Shown in pieces: positions 1 to 8,725 of a DNA stretch of 41,675 bases. Within the stretch, counting starts at the first letter, position 1. Each line of letters opens with the position of its first letter. Location: contig DAVY01000015.1 in the NCBI GenBank assembly GCA_002505775.1, forward strand, positions 1 to 41,675, read 5' to 3'. This DNA comes from Euryarchaeota archaeon UBA130 (GTDB lineage: Archaea; Thermoplasmatota; Poseidoniia; Poseidoniales; Thalassarchaeaceae). Both the position numbers and the translations under genes were made by a program. The notes under the pieces are model-generated. The model did no database searches. It was not told the origin of the DNA and saw nothing but the letters and a program-made list of their open reading frames with translations.

Positions 1-483
1 CACGTCATCGACAAGGTGCTGATGCCACCAGCCGACGAGCCAGTCCTCCCAGATGGCTGTGATTATGTCGTAGGTGTCGATGATTCTGGCTACGCCTATG
101 ACGCCCCAGATTTGGCTATCGACGTCGGACAGACAGTTTGCTGGATTTGGGAAGATGAGTCCATGGCTCATAATGTAGCTCAGATCGAGAACGAGGGAGA
201 TACCAGTAGGATGCTAGGAGGCAAATACAGTGGAATGTCAATGACATCTGTCGATTACAGAGTCACATTCGACAAGGACCAGACCTTCCTGTACATCTGC
301 GAGCCTCATGCTACGATGGACATGGTCGGCAAGGTGGTCGTTGGCACTGGAGTCATGGAAGTAGTCGATGAACCAGACGATGACACTGAAAGCAACAGCG
401 TCCCTGGATTCACTGCAGGACTATCTGGAATGGCATTAGCCGCCGCTGTCATCATGTTCGGCGGAAGAAAGTCAGAGCTGTAG
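1..483 (+). CDS. Fasciclin-cupredoxin surface protein with PGF-CTERM-like tail (5' partial)
   Basis: Only the C-terminal part is present; the frame is open through base 1, so the start lies outside the window. The first codons (HVIDKVLMPP) look like the closing strand of a fasciclin (FAS1) domain. A cupredoxin domain follows (about residues 20-113, counting the first codon as 1) with a full type-1 copper ligand set: H57, C100, H103 and M108, in the C-x2-H-x4-M spacing of halocyanin-like blue copper proteins. An acidic linker (about 121-131) leads to a tail with PGF, a hydrophobic helix and a short basic end (RKSEL), which is the plan of an archaeal PGF-CTERM sorting signal. I infer an exported copper protein anchored at the cell surface, perhaps for electron transfer. 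It converges on the aconitase gene with 14 bp between the two stops. Confidence 0.8.
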   Translation, partial: HVIDKVLMPPADEPVLPDGCDYVVGVDDSGYAYDAPDLAIDVGQTVCWIWEDESMAHNVAQIENEGDTSRMLGGKYSGMSMTSVDYRVTFDKDQTFLYICEPHATMDMVGKVVVGTGVMEVVDEPDDDTESNSVPGFTAGLSGMALAAAVIMFGGRKSEL

Positions 484-497
484 ACGTAGAAAGCCCT

Positions 498-2438
498 TCA
501 CTGGGAGAAGACATCCGGCTTCCATGCCGTGATTCTCCCGGTGAAGGCACTAGTCATCACAGTTAGTGGACTGGCTAGGTACAATTTCCCCGGGCCAGAT
601 CTTCCTTGGAAGTTCCTGTTTATCGCCGATACAGTGACTTGTCCAGAATCCTCACTAACCCCGGGTCCAGCGCCAATACAAGCCCCACAACCCGGATCAA
701 TCAGCTTCACTCCAGCTTTCTTGAAGGTCTCGGTCCATCCTCGCTTCTCAGAAAGATCCTTGACCGACTTCGATCCAAACTGAATGTAACAATCTACCCC
801 ATCAGCTACCCTCAGACCTGCTTCAAGAGCCGCTTCACATACCATGGCGTAAAAGGAGAAATCATCGTCCTTACCCGCTGTACAGGAGCCGGCATATGCG
901 ATATCTATGCTTACTTCACCGATTTCGTCTATGTAAGCGCCATTTGTCGGATCTGATGGGACACCCTCATCAGGGTTTCCGGGATGAGCTACCATTGGGC
1001 GAATCTCTGAGAGGTCAATTTTGTGATTCCCACCGTCATAATGTGCACCTTCATCAGGAGATACAAACGAATTCCTTATTCCCTCTTCCGTAAGATCCGG
1101 CCTCTTTTTCATCAACCAATCCACAGTCCTATCATCTGCCTCACAAATCCCTGTCTTTGCACTACATTCCGTTGCCATGTTGCAAAGCGTCGCCCTTTCA
1201 TCCATGGACAGACTGGCCAGGCCAGGCCCGCCGAACTCCATACTCCTGTCCAGGGTCTCAGAATTCGCTGCATACTTCCACAAGATATGCAATATCACGT
1301 CCTTTGCTGTACAACCAGGATCTAATTCACCGATTAGCTCGAATCTTATACTCTCAGGGACATTCACGAATGAAAACTGATTGTGTACAAGATTCGCATA
1401 TTCAGTAGACCCAACTCCGTAAGCCAGAGCATTTGACGCTCCTCCCATACAGGTATGTGAGTCCGTAGCTTGTATGAAATCTCCAACGTCTATGAATTCC
1501 TCTCTTGCTACCTGATGGCATATGCCGGGACTAATCCCTCCGACAGCGGAATAGTCTCGGACCCCTGTGTGAACTTGAAAATCTACCTGCATATCTCTCA
1601 AGGTCTGGATTTTTCCCTCGAACCTTCTAAACCTATCAACTCCTGTCGCATACAGAAGATGGTCCTCAAATACCGCGAATTTACTGGGATTAGGTAGTGA
1701 GTAGTCAACTCCATATTCCTCAGACAGGAAAGTATGCACCTGTGCCGTAGTGAACTCATGTGAGTATCCCCCATCAACTTGTGCGAGGACAGCGTCTCCG
1801 GGTTTCACGAATTGAGATCCTCCCTGTCGACTCAGTAGTTTGGACGCAATCATCTTCTCAACCATATTCATCGGTCTTTCTTCACAAACATTGCTAGGTA
1901 ACTCAATCTCTCCAGACTTCAGCTTCTTAGCAAATGGTAAGATGCCACCGCTTTCCAAAATGAGCTTACTAATTGGATCATATCCACTAGTGAACTCAGA
2001 AAGCGGAATACTCTCTCCTTTTTGCAACCTTTCGAGCATTGAGTGATTGCCCATCAACTGACCTAGATTCAAGTTGTTCCTCTCATGAATTGGTGCGAAT
2101 GACTCAGCGATTACTATTCTTATCCCCGACCACCTTTCGCACTGTGGAGCAGTCTCTCTACTTGATCCAGTGCCCTTCCTGTGTCCTGAGACAATTACCT
2201 CGAACCCACCGTCTTTCAAGGCCCGTGGCTTAAACACCCTACTCCCTCCATGTAGAAGCCCAGCATATGCGTTCTCAGCTATCTCCGAGGGTTCATGATC
2301 GAAGCATACCCATGCAGGAGTCATAACGTCTGTATTTATGTCATCCAGTAAATCATCGACTGTCAAATCGGACATTTTGAGATCGAGACCATTGTAGAGC
2401 TGCTCTCTGATTAGTTCCAAATCCTTCGTCAGGAACAA
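498..2438 (-). CDS. Aconitase/isopropylmalate dehydratase-family hydro-lyase, swivel domain first
   Basis: A 4Fe-4S hydro-lyase of the aconitase superfamily, probably the citrate-isocitrate step of the TCA cycle given isocitrate dehydrogenase and fumarase nearby. The domain order is reversed relative to AcnA. The small swivel domain is N-terminal (about 30-130, with the SGHRKGTGSSRE substrate loop) and the catalytic domain follows. Cluster cysteines are C519 (GSCTAG), C584 and C587 (GCGAC), counted from the TTG start; TDSHTC and AINRNFQGRSGPG are typical of a bacterial aconitase-like subfamily with this order. The start is doubtful. TTG at 2438 is the only ATG/GTG/TTG in frame, yet family-like sequence (HWPPENISLTPGKRV) continues upstream to a stop at 2502-2504. 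An ATT at 2490-2492, preceded by GGTGAGGTGATGAG, would give a natural N-terminus. Homoaconitase or isopropylmalate dehydratase activity remains possible. Confidence 0.88.
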   Translation of the reverse strand: MFLTKDLELIREQLYNGLDLKMSDLTVDDLLDDINTDVMTPAWVCFDHEPSEIAENAYAGLLHGGSRVFKPRALKDGGFEVIVSGHRKGTGSSRETAPQCERWSGIRIVIAESFAPIHERNNLNLGQLMGNHSMLERLQKGESIPLSEFTSGYDPISKLILESGGILPFAKKLKSGEIELPSNVCEERPMNMVEKMIASKLLSRQGGSQFVKPGDAVLAQVDGGYSHEFTTAQVHTFLSEEYGVDYSLPNPSKFAVFEDHLLYATGVDRFRRFEGKIQTLRDMQVDFQVHTGVRDYSAVGGISPGICHQVAREEFIDVGDFIQATDSHTCMGGASNALAYGVGSTEYANLVHNQFSFVNVPESIRFELIGELDPGCTAKDVILHILWKYAANSETLDRSMEFGGPGLASLSMDERATLCNMATECSAKTGICEADDRTVDWLMKKRPDLTEEGIRNSFVSPDEGAHYDGGNHKIDLSEIRPMVAHPGNPDEGVPSDPTNGAYIDEIGEVSIDIAYAGSCTAGKDDDFSFYAMVCEAALEAGLRVADGVDCYIQFGSKSVKDLSEKRGWTETFKKAGVKLIDPGCGACIGAGPGVSEDSGQVTVSAINRNFQGRSGPGKLYLASPLTVMTSAFTGRITAWKPDVFSQ

Positions 2439-2524
2439 TACTCTCTTTCCGGGAGTCAGACTGATATTTTCAGGAGGCCAGTGTTCGCTAATCTCATCAC
2501 CTCACCTATTCTTCCAGCGGTCGG

Positions 2525-2535
2525 TTCTATTTCAC
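2525..2535 (-). promoter_or_regulatory. Possible TATA element of the aconitase gene
   Basis: On the minus strand this reads GAAATAGAACC, a weak TATA-like element. It would place transcription start near 2500-2505, just upstream of the ATT codon at 2490-2492 and about 65 nt upstream of the TTG at 2438. That spacing favours the upstream ATT as the start codon, but the match to an archaeal TATA box is poor. Confidence 0.3.
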
Positions 2536-2604
2536 GGTTCTCAATACCATAGTCAATTGATCGATAAGATTGGATGAGAGGTGCCAGAATCTTAGTTATG
2601 TTAA

Positions 2605-2618
2605 ATTTAAATAATATA
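2605..2618 (+). promoter_or_regulatory. TATA box of the tfb gene
   Basis: An A/T-only run (ATTTAAATAATATA) stands out in the 224-bp gap before tfb. The expected transcription start, about 25 bp downstream, falls near 2637-2640. That leaves a leader of roughly 25 nt which carries the ribosome-binding site AAGGAAGGAG (2645-2654) ahead of the ATG at 2663. The rest of the gap (2439-2662) shows no other gene on either strand. Confidence 0.65.
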
Positions 2619-2662
2619 CGCTTTCGGGGATTAATACCTTTCCCAAGGAAGGAGACTAAAAA

Positions 2663-3589
2663 ATGGCTGATTATTTGGTTGAAGACACTGTAAAATGCAA
2701 TGAATGTGGTAGCAGAAACCTGCTAAGAGATGAGACCCGTGGGGAGGTCTGTTGCGAGGACTGTGGAGTGGTTCTTGAGGACAAAGTAATCGATCAAGGC
2801 GCCGAATGGAGAGTTTTCAGCCCGGAACAAGGTGATCAAAGGGCAAGAACGGGTGCTCCGATGACAGTCATGCTCCATGACAAAGGACTGTCAACAGATA
2901 TCGATTGGCAGAACAAAGACTACTCAGGAAAGTCAATTTCCAGCAGATACAGAAGCCAATTCTACAGGATGAGGAAGTGGCAGAAGAGGTCGAGGGTAAG
3001 TAACGCTACCGAGAGAAATCTAGCAATGGCACTGGCTGAGTTGGACAGGATGGCTAGTAGACTAGACCTTCCAAAGTCAATCAGAGAGGCCGCCGCTGTG
3101 AATTACAAGAAGGCTGTAGAAGCACGTCTAATCAGGGGGCGGTCAATCGAAGGTGTAGCAGCGGCTAGCTTGTATGCGGCCTGCAGACAGTGCAAGAACC
3201 CACGAACTCTCGATGAGATAGGAGAGGCCAGTCGAACAGGAAGGAAGGAGATAGGTCGAACTTACAGATTCATGGTCAGGGAGCTTAAGATGAAAATTCC
3301 TCCAACAAAGCCGGAGGATTACATCCCACGTTTCTGCTCGGGACTAGATCTCGATGCTGAGGTTCAGGCTAAGGCCTACGAATTGATTAGTGCCGCACAA
3401 GAAAAGGAGCTTACGAGTGGCAGGGGGCCCACAGGAATCGCCGCCTCGATCATATACATCGCAAGTGTCCTCTGTGGCAAGAGGAGAACACAGAGAGAGG
3501 TGGCGGAGGTTGCCGGTGTCACCGAGGTCACCATCAGGAACCGCTACAAGGAGCTTATACAGAATCTCAACATAGAGCTTGAGATATGA
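2663..3589 (+). CDS. tfb: Transcription initiation factor B (TFB)
   Basis: Archaeal homologue of TFIIB, which bridges TBP on the TATA box and RNA polymerase. The N-terminal zinc ribbon has C12, C15, C31 and C34 (CNEC, CEDC). It is followed by a B-reader/linker segment (about 45-105) and two cyclin folds (about 110-200 and 205-300), recognisable by GRSIEGVAAASLYAACR and RGPTGIAASIIYIAS. Near its C-terminus the second fold carries a helix-turn-helix (VAEVAGVTEVTIRNRYKEL) of the kind that reads the BRE. At 308 aa it is full length. The ATG follows AAGGAAGGAG with good spacing and a clear TATA box. It is followed after 6 bp by a HEAT-like gene in the same direction, probably cotranscribed. Whether it is the only TFB in the genome cannot be seen here. 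Confidence 0.97.
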   Translation: MADYLVEDTVKCNECGSRNLLRDETRGEVCCEDCGVVLEDKVIDQGAEWRVFSPEQGDQRARTGAPMTVMLHDKGLSTDIDWQNKDYSGKSISSRYRSQFYRMRKWQKRSRVSNATERNLAMALAELDRMASRLDLPKSIREAAAVNYKKAVEARLIRGRSIEGVAAASLYAACRQCKNPRTLDEIGEASRTGRKEIGRTYRFMVRELKMKIPPTKPEDYIPRFCSGLDLDAEVQAKAYELISAAQEKELTSGRGPTGIAASIIYIASVLCGKRRTQREVAEVAGVTEVTIRNRYKELIQNLNIELEI

Positions 3590-3595
3590 GGCCTT

Positions 3596-4936
3596 ATGTC
3601 GAGAAGACAAGCTCAGGCTCTCATCTGGGAAAGTTGTGAAAAATTAATCAGGGAATTTGTGGAGGCAGCTTTTCTGTCTTCGCCATTGCCGAACCCTCCA
3701 TTGGAACTTCCAGACTTCCCAGCTATAGTCCCAAAAAGCTCAGAGGCATTGGTTGACCAGTCAATAGGAATCTATCTTATTGACAAAGCTGGTTTCAATC
3801 ATCGATTATCAACCATCGTAAGTGAGAGAGTTCCTGACCATGTCAAGAGGAACATAGACCCTGAAAGCGCCAAGGAGAAGTGGATGTCAAGAAATGTGAA
3901 CAGCATATCTGAAACCCTAATCTGTAGGATTTCAAGAGATTGGCTGTCAGCCTCTCTGGACGAGGACTCTCCGGATACTGATCGATGGTACATGGGAGTA
4001 TCTCTACTAATCGGACTGGCCATCAGTGGCTCAGAGGTTGCAAGGAAGGAAGGACCTCATTTGCTCAGCTCTATTGCAATGGCAAAGAAACCCGGAACGT
4101 GGTCAAGAAAGACTTCCGGGCCTCATCACATAGGATGGTCTCCTGTGGGTACTTTCGAATCTATAGATCCGCCCCACCCCTCAGGAGTTCTAGCTGCCTC
4201 AAATATTTTGGATACTTTGGCACGGGCCCCTCCCTCGTCATTACAGGTCCTTCCTTTTTGGTTGGAGGATCTGACTGTCAATAAGCAGTTATCCGAACTA
4301 CTGCAGGTCCAAAGAAGGCTACTCGATCTTTTGGATGGAGACTTGGGAAATTGTGAGCCTGTAGTCAGGGCTGCAATCCAATTGCTATCCTGTAGCCCGT
4401 CGGAATCCTCTGAGATTCTCATCAAGGCTTCTCGGCACGATAACGTGCAGACACGTAGAGAGACGGCCTCGTCTCTTCAGAGAATAGCCTCCGATGATTT
4501 CAGTTTGGCCCTCTCTCTGATGGATGACCTACTTGGGGACCCGGACTCAGATGTAAGGGTGATATCTGCTACCTACTTGTCCTCTCTAGTAAGGTCCGAT
4601 ACTCACTTATTCATCGAAAAGGCGAAACCTGTACTGGAGAGGGCTGAGATCAGACTCACAAAGAGGATAGTGGAATCTGCAATTAGGGAGTACCTATCCC
4701 TTGACTCATTTGATGGAGCCGGGCTTCTCCCTTTGGCGTGGGCTTCATCCGACCAATCAACAAAATCCAAGTTGGCTGGCTTAATTATTCAACAATCAGA
4801 AGCAAATTATGAAGGATTCACAGAAACATGTAGGAGATTCAGGGAAATTAGCAACGACACATTTAACGATCTGAAGTCATTTATTCTAAGAAGGGATAGC
4901 TCAATGGAGAAGAAGCTTCCAATGCTCCAAGATTAG
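3596..4936 (+). CDS. HEAT-repeat-like protein of unknown function, downstream of tfb
   Basis: I do not recognise a named family. The 446-aa product is mostly helical. Its C-terminal half has HEAT/armadillo-like repeats, for example around residues 265-345 with DDLLGDPDSDVRVISATYL, the usual D-x-x-x-x-V-R-x-x-A pattern. The N-terminal 180 residues are less regular, and there is no signal peptide or membrane helix. The ATG lies 6 bp after the tfb stop behind GAGG, so translation is probably coupled to TFB. Its stop overlaps the nrdJ stop by 4 bp in convergent orientation. A protein-protein scaffold is the safest reading; a link to transcription is suggested only by position. Confidence 0.7.
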   Translation: MSRRQAQALIWESCEKLIREFVEAAFLSSPLPNPPLELPDFPAIVPKSSEALVDQSIGIYLIDKAGFNHRLSTIVSERVPDHVKRNIDPESAKEKWMSRNVNSISETLICRISRDWLSASLDEDSPDTDRWYMGVSLLIGLAISGSEVARKEGPHLLSSIAMAKKPGTWSRKTSGPHHIGWSPVGTFESIDPPHPSGVLAASNILDTLARAPPSSLQVLPFWLEDLTVNKQLSELLQVQRRLLDLLDGDLGNCEPVVRAAIQLLSCSPSESSEILIKASRHDNVQTRRETASSLQRIASDDFSLALSLMDDLLGDPDSDVRVISATYLSSLVRSDTHLFIEKAKPVLERAEIRLTKRIVESAIREYLSLDSFDGAGLLPLAWASSDQSTKSKLAGLIIQQSEANYEGFTETCRRFREISNDTFNDLKSFILRRDSSMEKKLPMLQD

Positions 4937-7900
4937 GAACATCCAGTAGTAGCGCCACAGTCGTTACACTTCAGACAAGTGCCGTTCCGGACCATCTTAC
5001 TACTCCCACAGTCACCACAGATATCACCGGTAAATCCCGCCTCCCTAGCTAGTCTGTATGCCCTTGCTTCAGCGCTCTCGGTTGGAGGGATTGCATCAAG
5101 AGTAAGCTGTACCTCCCTGGTTTCCCCCTGTGTTCTCATTACCCCTTCATTAGTTATCTCAGGCTTTGAAATGGTGAATGGGTCTAGGTCTTCCGCACCT
5201 ACGTGTGCTAGATCCTCCCTGCCGGCATACTCTATGGCAAGCTCTCTGAAGATCCAATCCACTAGGCTCGAGGCCATCTTGACTCTACCGCTCCCTCCTT
5301 CTACCATTCCACTGGGCTCGAATTTCTGGAACGTGAATACCTTGACGAAGGCCTCTAGTGGAACTCCGTGTTGAAGCCCGATTGAAACTGCAATCGCGAA
5401 TTGATTCAGCATAGCTCTCCACGCGGCTCCCTCCTTTGAGGTAACCAGGATAATTTCACCTAGCCTGCCATCTGGATACTCCCCTGTGATCAACCTAACA
5501 CTGTGTCCACCGATCCTCGCCTTGACGTTATCACCCTTCTTTTTGTCAGGAAGGGGCTGACGGGTGGCGATGTAATCTACGAATGACTTGGCCACAGGAA
5601 TAGCCGCCTCTTGAGGAACAGGAAGCGCCTCAACCACCTTCTCGACCATTGCTGAGACAGCCTCGTCCTCCTCTTCGTCTTCCAAGGATGTCGTATCAAC
5701 CAGCTGATTCATCAGGGGCTGGGATAGCTTCGAGCAGTCACGGTAGACTGCACAAGCCTTGATCATGGTCTCATGGCTTAGATCGTATGCTGCTCTAATA
5801 TCCTCCACAGTTGAGTCTGAGGGCATGTTGATGGTTTTTGATATAGCACCTGAAATGAATGGCTGAGAGGCCGCCATCATCAAAACATGTGCCTTCCAAT
5901 CTATCGCCCTCTTGCCATATTTTCCGCATGGCGTGGCACAGTCAAAGACGGGAAGATGTTCATCCTTCAGTCCAGGAGATCCTTCTATGGTCCCTCTTCC
6001 GAAAACATGGTCGTTTGCCTCGTCAATTTCAGATGGAGAGAAGCCGAGGTGGTCTAGGACATCGAACCACGGGTCGTCACATTGCTCTTGGGACATGCCT
6101 AGAGATTCCTTGCAGAAGTCAGTACCGATTATCGATGGAGCGAAAGCCCCTTTGATACCGAAAACATCTGCCATGCTCGAGTTTATCCTCGAGATGACCT
6201 CCTTCGTGAATCCTAGCTCGTTGAGTCTGTCTGAAGTCAGGTGGGGACAACCGCTCAGGCTCATTGTTCCCATAATGTATTCCATTATTCCGTTGATTTT
6301 TGACTTGGAATATCCTAGTCTCTTCAATGCAGCGGGAACACCGTTGTTGATTATCCTCATCGAACCGCCTCCTGCTAGAGTCTTGTATTGGATTAAGGAG
6401 AACTGTGGCTCGACTCCTGTCGTATCAGCTCCCATCACAAGCCCTATCGTACCTGTTGGTGCAATGACTGTTGTCTGAGCGTTTCTGTATCCATGTTCCT
6501 CGCCTTCCCTGAGTGCCCTATCCCATGCCTCTCTGGCCGCACCAAGCAAATCCTTCGGACATTTCTTGGCGTTGATCCCCATAGGGGTCACTGTCAGGCC
6601 CTCGTACTCGTCGTCAGGAGCATCGTAAGCAGCCCTCTTGTGATTTCTCATCACCTTCAACATACTTTCTGAGTTTCTTTCATAATCAGGGAATGGCCCT
6701 AGGAAGGAGGCCATCTCAGCACTGGTAGCGTAGGACTCTCCGCACATTATTGAGGTCAGTGCTCCACATATTGCGTACCCCCTTTCATCATCATATGGGA
6801 TTCCCATATGCATCAAAAGCGAGCCGATGTTACAGTAGCCAAGACCAAGAGTCCGGTAGTCGTACGACCCCCTGGCAATCTCCTCCGATGGAAACTGGGC
6901 CATGAGTACGCTAATTTCCAAGGTCGCCGTCCAAAGCCTAACGCTGTGCTTGAAGTCCTCGATTTGAAACTGATGAGTGTCTAAATCATAGTACTTCAGC
7001 AGATTTATACTAGCCAGATTACAAGCTGTATCGTCCAGGAACATGTATTCCGAACAGGGGTTAGACCCATTGATTCGACCCGACTCGGGGCAAGTGTGCC
7101 ACTCATTGATGGTTGTGTCAAATTGCACACCAGGATCCGCACAAGCCCAAGCAGTGTACGCGATTTTATCCCAGAGCTCACCAGCATCTAGGGTCTTGCA
7201 AGCTTCTGGGCTCCTGCCCTCTGCAGCGGCCTTGTCTAGCTCTGTCCTCCAGTGAAGATCCCAAGTACCTCCTTCCTTAACGGCGTCCATGAACGAATTT
7301 GGTACCCTAACCGAATTGTTGCTATTTTGTCCTGAGACAGTGACGTAGGCCTCACCCTGCCAATCTGTGTCGAAAACCTCGAAGTCAACACCTTTCCAAC
7401 CCTGCTTAGCCAAGTCAACTATTCTTTGGATGTGTGGTTGTGGAACGGAGTCTCGGATTGCCCTCACCATGGCCTTCTTCAGACTTGGGTTCTTGTTTTG
7501 GTCGAACCTGCTCTCACCTTCCTCACCATCCCATATGGCCTCCATCAGTGAGTTGGCATGCTTCTGCAGAATGTTACTACCAATTACCAGAGCAGACACC
7601 TTTTCCTCTTCACTACTCTTCCAATCGATATACTCCTCTATGTCAGGATGATCAAGATCCAGAGTCACCATCTTGGCAGCTCTTCTGGTGGTCCCACCAG
7701 ACTTGATGGCACCTGCGGCCCTGTCCCCTATTTTCAGGAAGGAGAGCAGTCCAGACGAGCTCCCTCCTCCAGAGAGAGGCTCACCAGCTCCCCTAATCTT
7801 CGAGAAGTTTGAACCTGTTCCAGAACCATACTTGAATAACAGAGCCTCCCTATTCCATAGGCCCATGATGGAGTCTCTTCCTCCTACCAGTGAGTCACCG

Positions 7901-8562
7901 ACGGATTGGATGAAGCATGCATGGGGCTGGGGGTGTTCGTAGGCATTGACAGAGTACTCCAGCTCGCCAGTCAGAGGGTCGATGTATGTGTGTCCCTGAG
8001 CAGGGCCTTCTATCCCATAGGCCCAGAAGAGACCCGTATTGAACCACTGTGGGCTGTTCGGGGCAGAACGCTGACTAGCTACAAGATAGCACATCTCATC
8101 GAAATAAGACCTGGCGTCTGCCTCGCTTGCGAAGTAACCATGCTTCCATCCCCAATAGGTCCATGTCCCAGCTAGTCTCCTGAAAACCTCTCTTCCATCT
8201 CTCTCTCCAGTGAATCTCTCTTCAGCTTTGAGTGACTCCAGCTTCTCATGATCGGGCTCACTCCTCTGTAGCCATACCGGGACCCCCTCTTCAGCTACTT
8301 TTCGTAGGTGAGCTGGGACTCCAGCTTTCCTCAGATATTTCTGAGCCAGTACCTTACCAGGGACTCCGGAGTATCCTGAAGGGAGCTTGACCCCAGTAAT
8401 CGATTCTGCCATTGAACCATCGGGATTTCGTATCTCTGCATCCATTTCAATCCAGTCGAACTTTCCGAAGGGATCCTCACCAGCGGATGTGAATCGACGC
8501 TCAACTACCAAGCCTTCCTCAGCCTTTCCTTCATTTTTTGTCCCCTTAATTTTCTGTTGCAT
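4933..8562 (-). CDS. nrdJ: Adenosylcobalamin-dependent (class II) ribonucleotide reductase
   Basis: Reduces ribonucleotides to deoxyribonucleotides with a coenzyme B12 radical, independent of oxygen. With the start at 8562 the product is 1209 aa, the long form common in alphaproteobacteria. C503 in NPCSE is the thiyl-radical cysteine, with N501 and E505 beside it. C216 (HACFIQS) and C514 (ACNLAS) form the redox pair. SAPNSPQWFNTG and GSGTGSNFS are family landmarks. The C-terminus ends in a zinc-ribbon-like tail with C1182, C1185, C1199 and C1202. I see no ATP cone at the N-terminus and no intein. The frame extends 58 codons further up, but the ATG at 8562 has GGGAGG 9 nt before it and fits the family N-terminus. 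Bacterial-like sequence suggests old transfer. Confidence 0.96.
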   Translation of the reverse strand: MQQKIKGTKNEGKAEEGLVVERRFTSAGEDPFGKFDWIEMDAEIRNPDGSMAESITGVKLPSGYSGVPGKVLAQKYLRKAGVPAHLRKVAEEGVPVWLQRSEPDHEKLESLKAEERFTGERDGREVFRRLAGTWTYWGWKHGYFASEADARSYFDEMCYLVASQRSAPNSPQWFNTGLFWAYGIEGPAQGHTYIDPLTGELEYSVNAYEHPQPHACFIQSVGDSLVGGRDSIMGLWNREALLFKYGSGTGSNFSKIRGAGEPLSGGGSSSGLLSFLKIGDRAAGAIKSGGTTRRAAKMVTLDLDHPDIEEYIDWKSSEEEKVSALVIGSNILQKHANSLMEAIWDGEEGESRFDQNKNPSLKKAMVRAIRDSVPQPHIQRIVDLAKQGWKGVDFEVFDTDWQGEAYVTVSGQNSNNSVRVPNSFMDAVKEGGTWDLHWRTELDKAAAEGRSPEACKTLDAGELWDKIAYTAWACADPGVQFDTTINEWHTCPESGRINGSNPCSEYMFLDDTACNLASINLLKYYDLDTHQFQIEDFKHSVRLWTATLEISVLMAQFPSEEIARGSYDYRTLGLGYCNIGSLLMHMGIPYDDERGYAICGALTSIMCGESYATSAEMASFLGPFPDYERNSESMLKVMRNHKRAAYDAPDDEYEGLTVTPMGINAKKCPKDLLGAAREAWDRALREGEEHGYRNAQTTVIAPTGTIGLVMGADTTGVEPQFSLIQYKTLAGGGSMRIINNGVPAALKRLGYSKSKINGIMEYIMGTMSLSGCPHLTSDRLNELGFTKEVISRINSSMADVFGIKGAFAPSIIGTDFCKESLGMSQEQCDDPWFDVLDHLGFSPSEIDEANDHVFGRGTIEGSPGLKDEHLPVFDCATPCGKYGKRAIDWKAHVLMMAASQPFISGAISKTINMPSDSTVEDIRAAYDLSHETMIKACAVYRDCSKLSQPLMNQLVDTTSLEDEEEDEAVSAMVEKVVEALPVPQEAAIPVAKSFVDYIATRQPLPDKKKGDNVKARIGGHSVRLITGEYPDGRLGEIILVTSKEGAAWRAMLNQFAIAVSIGLQHGVPLEAFVKVFTFQKFEPSGMVEGGSGRVKMASSLVDWIFRELAIEYAGREDLAHVGAEDLDPFTISKPEITNEGVMRTQGETREVQLTLDAIPPTESAEARAYRLAREAGFTGDICGDCGSSKMVRNGTCLKCNDCGATTGCS

Positions 8563-8571
8563 TCTCTCAAT

Positions 8572-8577
8572 CCTCCC
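8572..8577 (-). promoter_or_regulatory. Ribosome-binding site deciding the nrdJ start
   Basis: On the minus strand this reads GGGAGG, nine bases before the ATG at 8562. The longer upstream frame has no comparable site and encodes residues without resemblance to the family, so the start is set here. Confidence 0.75.
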
Positions 8578-8684
8578 GTTCTCTAGCTCTCTCCATACAC
8601 GTCCCGTGGCGCAAGGGATTCCGTCTTCCGGATGGGGGGTGTTTAATGATTGGTATAGCCAAGCACGCTGAAGATGCAGAATCA

Positions 8685-8694
8685 GAATAAATTC
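8685..8694 (-). promoter_or_regulatory. TATA-like element upstream of nrdJ
   Basis: The minus strand reads GAATTTATTC in the 163-bp gap between the OsmC-like gene and nrdJ. Transcription would start near 8663, giving a leader of about 100 nt before the ATG at 8562. I see no recognisable cobalamin riboswitch in that leader. Confidence 0.45.
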
Positions 8695-8725
8695 TAACTT
8701 TGGAAAGCGGAGAAATTTGATATTT

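Noticed and set aside
2439..2662. A tRNA gene in the longest gap.
   Set aside because: A GGTTC-containing stretch near 2536-2550 does not fit the T-loop consensus and no acceptor stem can be paired.
8563..8662. A cobalamin riboswitch in the nrdJ leader.
   Set aside because: No B12-box-like sequence or convincing fold is visible, and such riboswitches are not typical of archaea.
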